DNA of 10,928 bases from assembly GCA_937892085.1 (NCBI GenBank), contig CALAVD010000511.1, forward strand, positions 1-10,928. The letters run 5' to 3'. Positions 6,938 through 10,928 of this stretch are shown piece by piece (position 1 is the first letter of the stretch; each line of letters opens with the position of its first letter). The translations under genes and the position numbers were made by a program. A model generated the notes under the pieces. It did no database searches and had not been told where the DNA came from. It worked only from the letters and a program-made list of their open reading frames with translations. Origin of the DNA: an uncultured Prevotellaceae bacterium (lineage in GTDB: Bacteria > Bacteroidota > Bacteroidia > Bacteroidales > Muribaculaceae).

Positions 6938-6969
6938 CAAAGGTAGTGATAAAATATGAAACCTGCAAA
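6938..6969 (-). promoter_or_regulatory. Full-consensus Bacteroidetes promoter (TTTG-N20-TACCTTTG) facing left
   Basis: On the minus strand TTTG (6969-6966) is followed after exactly 20 bases by TACCTTTG (6945-6938), matching both the -33 and -7 elements of the Bacteroidetes housekeeping promoter. It points toward the tail of the truncated cyclo-ligase frame and has no recognised coding gene downstream; the first thing transcribed would be the cloverleaf segment. The TTTG lies in a small palindrome, GCAAATTTATTTGC (6965-6978). Confidence 0.6.
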
Positions 6970-6992
6970 TTTATTTGCTGTTTTAGAGTTAT

Positions 6993-7042
6993 AAAGTTAC
7001 AGTTGAAAGTTACAGTTACAGTTGAAAGTTAAAAGTTACAGT
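6993..7042. repeat. Short tandem repeat tract of AGTTAC / AGTTGAA / AGTTAAA units
   Basis: The tract reads as successive 6-7 base units AGTTAC, AGTTGAA, AGTTAC, AGTTAC, AGTTGAA, AGTTAAA, AGTTAC. The unit length alternates, so it is a degenerate microsatellite rather than a strict one. It lies between the leftward promoter and the 7050-7074 hairpin. I see no coding content. Confidence 0.7.
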
Positions 7043-7049
7043 AGATGGT

Positions 7050-7074
7050 AGAGACGGTGTTTTCGATCGTCTCT
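7050..7074. repeat. Inverted repeat AGAGACG/CGTCTCT next to repeat copy A2
   Basis: AGAGACG (7050-7056) and CGTCTCT (7068-7074) are perfect 7-base complements with an 11-base loop, 6 bases before repeat copy A2. There is no T run on either side, so it is not a typical terminator; it looks like part of the same repetitive element. Confidence 0.55.
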
Positions 7075-7080
7075 CGAATG

Positions 7081-7111
7081 CTGGGGCGTGGACGGCTCGT
7101 CCGCGACGTTG
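7081..7111. repeat. 31-bp repeat, copy A2, with GGACG-GCT-CGTCC hairpin core
   Basis: This is the second copy of the repeat at 6818-6848, in the same orientation, 30 of 31 bases identical. Its flanks differ from those of copy A1 on both sides. What follows (to 7160) shows no cyclo-ligase sequence in any frame I tried, so this is not the resumed gene. Confidence 0.85.
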
Positions 7112-7157
7112 TATGTCACGCCTGATGGGGCTGGCATAGTTTACGATTATTCCCTTA

Positions 7158-7189
7158 TACAAAAGCAAGTGACCTTTCAGCCACTTGCT
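7158..7189 (-). terminator. Probable rho-independent terminator of the BspA-like gene
   Basis: On the minus strand AGCAAGTG (7189-7182), a 10-base loop, and CACTTGCT (7171-7164) form an 8-bp stem followed by TTTG T. It begins 27 bases after the stop codon of the leucine-rich repeat gene. The T run is short, so strength is uncertain. The adjacent TCACTTGGTA copies (7189-7198 and 7204-7213) share the CACTTG core and may have helped form the hairpin by chance. Confidence 0.5.
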
Positions 7190-7215
7190 CACTTGGTACA
7201 TGGTCACTTGGTATT

Positions 7216-10200
7216 TCACCTCACTTCTTGCCCATGGATAGTATAGGTCTTATCTCCACGGAGAATGTAGATTTGACCATCACGAAAAATCTTGGTGGCT
7301 TGAGGTTGGTCAACGGCAGTGTTGCTGATTGCTGTAGCCTCTTCCGAAGTGAATTCAGCGGTATAAACGGCATCTGCGGTTACTTCCGTCAATTCAGGAG
7401 TCCAGCCTTTGAAGATATAAGTGTACTGCTCATCGTTCGGACGAACAGGCATTTCTCCGTTGTACTCCGGCATCGTTCCTGTTGCCACCTGCGTGGACTG
7501 CAATTCTGTGCCATCCCAGTTCACAAACGTAATCAGGTACGACGGAGCAACATACTCGCCTTGGGTGGTGAAAGTCTGTTCCGAGCCGTAGTAATACTGG
7601 TCGCCCACTTTGCCATAGACGCGGTATTTATAGACCGTTCCGGCATCAAGGTTGGTGAGTGTCACGCGCAGAGCAACACCGCTTGCTTGCACAAAGTGAT
7701 GCTCGTTAAGAGCCGCAGGCATACGACGCGGAGCACCCATTGTACCTTGTACATTGTCACTTTGTCCTTCTACTCGTTCCTCCGCCCAATACTCAAAGCC
7801 TTGTTCGGTGAAGTCCTCCGAACCGGCAAGGGCGTAACCGCTGATAGTAGCCTCATTCTCCTTAACAACGGTCGCCACATAGGTGTAGAGAATCGGGTCG
7901 AACTCTACCGCCACATCGCCCGTGAAGATATACTGCCAATCGCCGTAGTACATGTTTCCTGCCGCCGACTGATAGAACGCACGGCATTTGTAATATACAT
8001 CGTCCCTGAGGTTTTTGAGCCTTCCCGCCATCTGACCGTTTGCCACAGGGCAATAGACCTTCGTACCGTCCATATCCGCCGGTGCGTCATTGCGTTTGTA
8101 CTCAAATCCGCAAGAAGTTTCTGCATCGGACATATTGGTCTCTGCCAGCAGAATAGCCACACTGCTGGATACCGGCTGAGACGGCTTGGTCGTCAGTTCG
8201 AGTGCGGTGGTAGAGAACGAAACATTCACCGGTTCTGTCAGGCCTGCTGTATCAGTCAAAACAACAGGGATATTTTTGTACTGACTATTAGGCTCTAAAC
8301 CGATATATTCTAATATGCGGCCATCAGTTTGTTCGCCTCCTTCTACCCCACAGGAGAGGAGCTCTGTACCCTCTACATCATCAAAGGTAATAGCACAAGA
8401 AGTAGGAGTAGTTTTCGGAGTATAGGTAATCGTCGGTCCTTGAATAGTCAGTTTTTTCCAATAGTTAGCTGCTTTATAGACACTACTACAGCCAAAAGGA
8501 ACATAAACTATCGCGCTCGAACTAATACTATTAAATGTACTACTATATATGTATGGTGGCACTAACGGGTATGCATAGATGGATTTTAGGCGGGTGCAAT
8601 TACGGAATGCATAATCATCTATATTGGTAACGTTATTACCAATCGTCACAGAAGTTAACCAACTGCAATCCTCGAAAGCCCTATATCCAATGCTTGTGAC
8701 GCTGTTGGGAATATCTATAGAGGTCAGACTGCTGCAATTATAGAAAGCATAATTCCCAATGCTTGTGACGCTGTTGGGGATTTCAATGGAGGTCAAACTG
8801 CTGCAATTAAAGAAAGCATCATTCCCTATATTGGTAAGACCTTCCGGAAGAGAAACAGATTTGATGTATGAACGTAATTCATACCACGGGGCTTTAGCAT
8901 AATCTGAATACCATTCCGTCCAATTGTCCATGGCACCAGTTCCGTTAATCGTCAACATACCATCTTGGGGATTGAATGTCCATGTAAGACTGTCTCCACA
9001 GGTGCCGGATACAGAACTAGCAACAATACGGCTTGCATATTCGCCCCATGATGACTTATATGCATTTACCGTACCGATAGGCACATTTATCGGGCAGTTG
9101 TTTGTAGAATTGAATGCATCATATCCCAAAGTAGCAGGCGTTTTACTTTTGACGATTATAGATGTCAAACTGCTGCAATTATAGAAAGTTCTATTCCCAA
9201 TGCTTGTGACACTATTGGGAATCTCAATAGTGGTCAATGTTGACATCCCATAGCATAACCATCCCGGAATATGTTGAACACTATCGCCAAAAACAAATGT
9301 CTCTATATGATTAGAAGATGAAATTACATCAGCTTCACCGCCATCGCCATAGTTGCTAAAAAATAGATTTTCAAGACTATAATAATTATTACACGAACGA
9401 GCATTCCAAAATACATGCTTAAGACTATCGCATCCGGCAAATGCCCTAATACCTATGCTTGTTACGTTTTCAGGGATTTCAACAGAGGTCAGACTGCTGC
9501 AACCATAGAAAGCAGAACTTCCAATACTTGTGACGCTATTACCAATCGTGACAGAGGTCAGACTGCTGCAACCGGAGAAAGCTCCATTTCCAATCCATTT
9601 TGTTCCTTCTTTTATTGAATAAGAGGATAATGACTTATCTACCGCACCTACCAAATAAGTATCTGCGTAGCGCAAGTTATCCGTCACAGGAAGACTGCTG
9701 CAACCGGAGAAAGCCTCCTCTCCAATGCTTGTGACGCTATTTGGAATGGTCACAGAGGTCAGACTGCTGCAATTATAGAAAGCACTATATCCAATGCTTG
9801 TGACGCTGTTGGGAATATCTATAGAGGTCAAACTGCTGCAATTATAGAAAGCCCACTCTCCAATACTTGTGACGCTGTTGGGAATATCTATAGAGGTCAG
9901 ACTGCTGCAATTATAGAAAGCACTATATCCAATGCTTGTGACTCCGTCAGGGATAGTGATAGAGGTCAGACTGCTGCAATTATAGAAAGCCCTATATCCA
10001 ATGCTTGTGACGCTGTTGGAGATGGTTACTGAGGTTAGACTGCTGCAACCATAGAAAGCATAATCTCCAATACTTGTGACGCCCTCTTCTATTACTACTG
10101 ATTTGATTGAAGAACGATAGGAGTACCATGGAATACTTGAAGTGGATGAATAATCCGTCATAGTTCCTGCCCCACTAATTGTCAGCACGCTATCGGTCAG

Positions 10201-10884
10201 ATTCCACACTACCACATCTACATCATAATTGGGCAATACTTCTATTTTAGTGAAATCTTTCCATCCATTAGCGGCTTTATACAGGTTTATGGAAGCCGCA
10301 GGGATATGTAATGTACAAGATGATTTATTAAGAGATCCCCAAACATTGCTTTTTATAGCTTGAGGTGTTGCCGCATAATTAGTTATGTCTTTTATTTTCG
10401 TACATTCACAGAATGCATAATCTCCAATGCTTGTAACGTTATTGGGAATAGTAACGGATATTAGGCTATCACATCCATAAAAGGCATTATCCTGAATTTT
10501 TTCTATATCCTCTGGAATTACCAAATCTTTGATGAGTTCTCCGTTTAAATATAGTTTATGAGCATAATTTGTTGGGTTTGACCTGAGATTATTAAATTTA
10601 ATTTTGCACCATGCAGTAAGATCATCAATATGTACTGAGGTTAAACCTGTACAATTATAGAATGCTTGATAGCCAATACTATCAATACTATTTGGTATAG
10701 TTACGGATGTTAAGCCTGTGCATTTGTAGAATCCTCTCTCCTCAATATATTTAACGCTATTAGGGATTGTTAAAGACGTTAAATGTTCGCATATGTAGAA
10801 TGCATTTTTCCCTACGGTTGTAATATAGTTAGGAATATCGTACGAACCCTCCGTCTTTCCACTTGGATAGTGAATTGTAACCAT
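7216..10884 (-). CDS. BspA-type leucine-rich repeat surface protein with type IX-like C-terminal tail, possibly 5'-truncated
   Basis: A 1222-residue reading frame. Leucine-rich repeats of the LRR_5/BspA type (pattern SVTSIGxxAFYNCSSLTSxxIPN, 23 residues) occur at about 18-200, 258-490, 545-600 and 670-800. Two copies of a linking module (VVVWNLTDSVLTISGAGTM near 224-242; CGDSLTWTFNPQDGMLTINGTGAM near 629-652) separate repeat blocks. Residues about 820-1110 are beta-rich and fibronectin-III-like. About 1117-1178 (ITFVNWDGTELQS to YTAEF) is a Listeria-Bacteroides (InlB B) repeat. The end, RDGQIYILRGDKTYTIHGQEVR, resembles the C-terminal tail of type IX-secreted or surface-anchored Bacteroidales proteins. 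Such proteins are typically adhesins. No signal peptide is present: the frame starts inside a repeat-like unit (YPSGKTEGSYDIPNYITTVGKNAF) two codons after an in-frame TAA. The N-terminus is therefore missing, displaced by a frameshift, or outside the window. The 3' part is visibly richer in GC than the repeat region. Confidence 0.88.
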   Translation of the reverse strand: MVTIHYPSGKTEGSYDIPNYITTVGKNAFYICEHLTSLTIPNSVKYIEERGFYKCTGLTSVTIPNSIDSIGYQAFYNCTGLTSVHIDDLTAWCKIKFNNLRSNPTNYAHKLYLNGELIKDLVIPEDIEKIQDNAFYGCDSLISVTIPNNVTSIGDYAFCECTKIKDITNYAATPQAIKSNVWGSLNKSSCTLHIPAASINLYKAANGWKDFTKIEVLPNYDVDVVVWNLTDSVLTISGAGTMTDYSSTSSIPWYSYRSSIKSVVIEEGVTSIGDYAFYGCSSLTSVTISNSVTSIGYRAFYNCSSLTSITIPDGVTSIGYSAFYNCSSLTSIDIPNSVTSIGEWAFYNCSSLTSIDIPNSVTSIGYSAFYNCSSLTSVTIPNSVTSIGEEAFSGCSSLPVTDNLRYADTYLVGAVDKSLSSYSIKEGTKWIGNGAFSGCSSLTSVTIGNSVTSIGSSAFYGCSSLTSVEIPENVTSIGIRAFAGCDSLKHVFWNARSCNNYYSLENLFFSNYGDGGEADVISSSNHIETFVFGDSVQHIPGWLCYGMSTLTTIEIPNSVTSIGNRTFYNCSSLTSIIVKSKTPATLGYDAFNSTNNCPINVPIGTVNAYKSSWGEYASRIVASSVSGTCGDSLTWTFNPQDGMLTINGTGAMDNWTEWYSDYAKAPWYELRSYIKSVSLPEGLTNIGNDAFFNCSSLTSIEIPNSVTSIGNYAFYNCSSLTSIDIPNSVTSIGYRAFEDCSWLTSVTIGNNVTNIDDYAFRNCTRLKSIYAYPLVPPYIYSSTFNSISSSAIVYVPFGCSSVYKAANYWKKLTIQGPTITYTPKTTPTSCAITFDDVEGTELLSCGVEGGEQTDGRILEYIGLEPNSQYKNIPVVLTDTAGLTEPVNVSFSTTALELTTKPSQPVSSSVAILLAETNMSDAETSCGFEYKRNDAPADMDGTKVYCPVANGQMAGRLKNLRDDVYYKCRAFYQSAAGNMYYGDWQYIFTGDVAVEFDPILYTYVATVVKENEATISGYALAGSEDFTEQGFEYWAEERVEGQSDNVQGTMGAPRRMPAALNEHHFVQASGVALRVTLTNLDAGTVYKYRVYGKVGDQYYYGSEQTFTTQGEYVAPSYLITFVNWDGTELQSTQVATGTMPEYNGEMPVRPNDEQYTYIFKGWTPELTEVTADAVYTAEFTSEEATAISNTAVDQPQATKIFRDGQIYILRGDKTYTIHGQEVR
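9721..10065 (-). repeat. Five tandem 69-bp units encoding 23-residue leucine-rich repeats
   Basis: Units start at 9721, 9790, 9859, 9928 and 9997 on the plus strand, each beginning TCCAATRCTTGTGAC and containing AGACTGCTGCAA or a one-base variant. They are nearly identical at DNA level, including third positions, with differences concentrated in a short variable stretch. This points to recent duplication or gene conversion. Related single units occur near 9447-9600 and 8687-8830. Confidence 0.85.
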
Positions 10885-10928
10885 CCATTAAAGTACAGGT
10901 ATATACAAAAGTTAGGGCTGTAACTCCA

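Larger units (their letters stand above)
6437..6946 (+). pseudogene. 5-formyltetrahydrofolate cyclo-ligase, C-terminally truncated
   Basis: The intact enzyme converts 5-formyl-THF to 5,10-methenyl-THF using ATP. Residues 1-131 follow the family: MNKKELRKAIKAKVAQL, the MLFASLPDEIPT strand (46-57), KKIYLPRVNG (68-77), NIMEPEG (96-102), and LDLIIIPGVAFDHQGNRLGRG (111-131). At this point family members continue with KGYYDR, part of the nucleotide-binding and catalytic region, and about 50 more residues. Here the frame instead reads RLVRDVDWQLRTSPNVHTYECR to a stop at 6946, with no resemblance to the family. The switch occurs at base 6829/6830, inside a 31-base repeat starting at 6818. The missing part is not found further downstream in the window. 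The product is most likely inactive unless another copy exists elsewhere. It sits 6 bases after the protease gene. Confidence 0.85.

Noticed and set aside
6818..7111. Simple insertion with target duplication into the cyclo-ligase gene, or an integron attC site
   Set aside because: The 3' part of the gene does not resume after the second repeat, and the GTTRRRY/RYYYAAC ends of attC sites are not present.
7016..7219. Minus-strand 67-codon frame ending in the AGTTAC tract
   Set aside because: It consists of translated repeats, the terminator hairpin and repeat copy A2, with no protein-like pattern.
7228..8298. Long plus-strand open frame (356 codons) opposite the BspA-like gene
   Set aside because: It is the complement of the GC-rich 3' part of the repeat protein gene; its translation is rich in Arg, Cys and His with no recognisable domain, while the minus strand encodes clear domains.
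9721..10065. CRISPR array
   Set aside because: The regular 69-base units are in-frame leucine-rich repeats with no separate unique spacers and no cas genes nearby.

Overview
The window looks like a Bacteroidales chromosome (Prevotella, Bacteroides or Muribaculum type). The evidence is the TAnnTTTG promoter boxes in front of several genes, the near absence of Shine-Dalgarno sites, a BspA-type leucine-rich repeat protein with a type IX-like C-terminal tail, a Bacteroidetes-style GH13 amylase end, and family content typical of that order. The genus cannot be fixed from the sequence alone.

Layout. Bases 1-492 hold the 3' end of a GH13 alpha-amylase-family gene. A promoter box then leads into prs (PRPP synthetase, 578-1522). 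Converging on it is a minus-strand two-gene unit: a LysE/RhtB-type exporter (2290-2940) overlapping by one base a CBM9-like protein (1532-2290). A divergent intergenic stretch with promoter boxes on both strands separates this from a secreted protein of unknown function (3069-4187). Next comes a plus-strand housekeeping run: dCMP deaminase (4328-4744), an S41 carboxyl-terminal protease (4802-6430), and, 6 bases later, a 5-formyltetrahydrofolate cyclo-ligase gene whose end is lost (6437-6946).

The most unusual part is 6818-7215. The cyclo-ligase reading frame runs out of family sequence at the conserved LGRG motif, exactly where a 31-base repeat begins; a second copy of that repeat lies at 7081-7111. 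Between them lies an 85-base segment (6848-6932) whose arms can fold into a closed four-stem cloverleaf. On the minus strand it sits directly downstream of a complete TTTG-N20-TACCTTTG promoter. It is not a tRNA by any standard feature. A short AGTTAC/AGTTGAA repeat tract, a further hairpin and CACTTG repeats fill the rest up to the next gene. This is a candidate mobile or dispersed element carrying a structured RNA.

The right third (7216-10884, minus strand) is one long BspA-type leucine-rich repeat surface protein with fibronectin-like regions, a Listeria-Bacteroides repeat and a type IX-like tail. Its visible N-terminus starts inside a repeat without a signal peptide, so the gene may be 5'-truncated or start further upstream through a frame change. 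Its central 69-base repeats are nearly identical at DNA level.

Functionally, prs, dCMP deaminase and cyclo-ligase all serve nucleotide or one-carbon metabolism. The amylase, CBM9-like, secreted and BspA-like proteins reflect a glycan-using, host- or particle-associated lifestyle.
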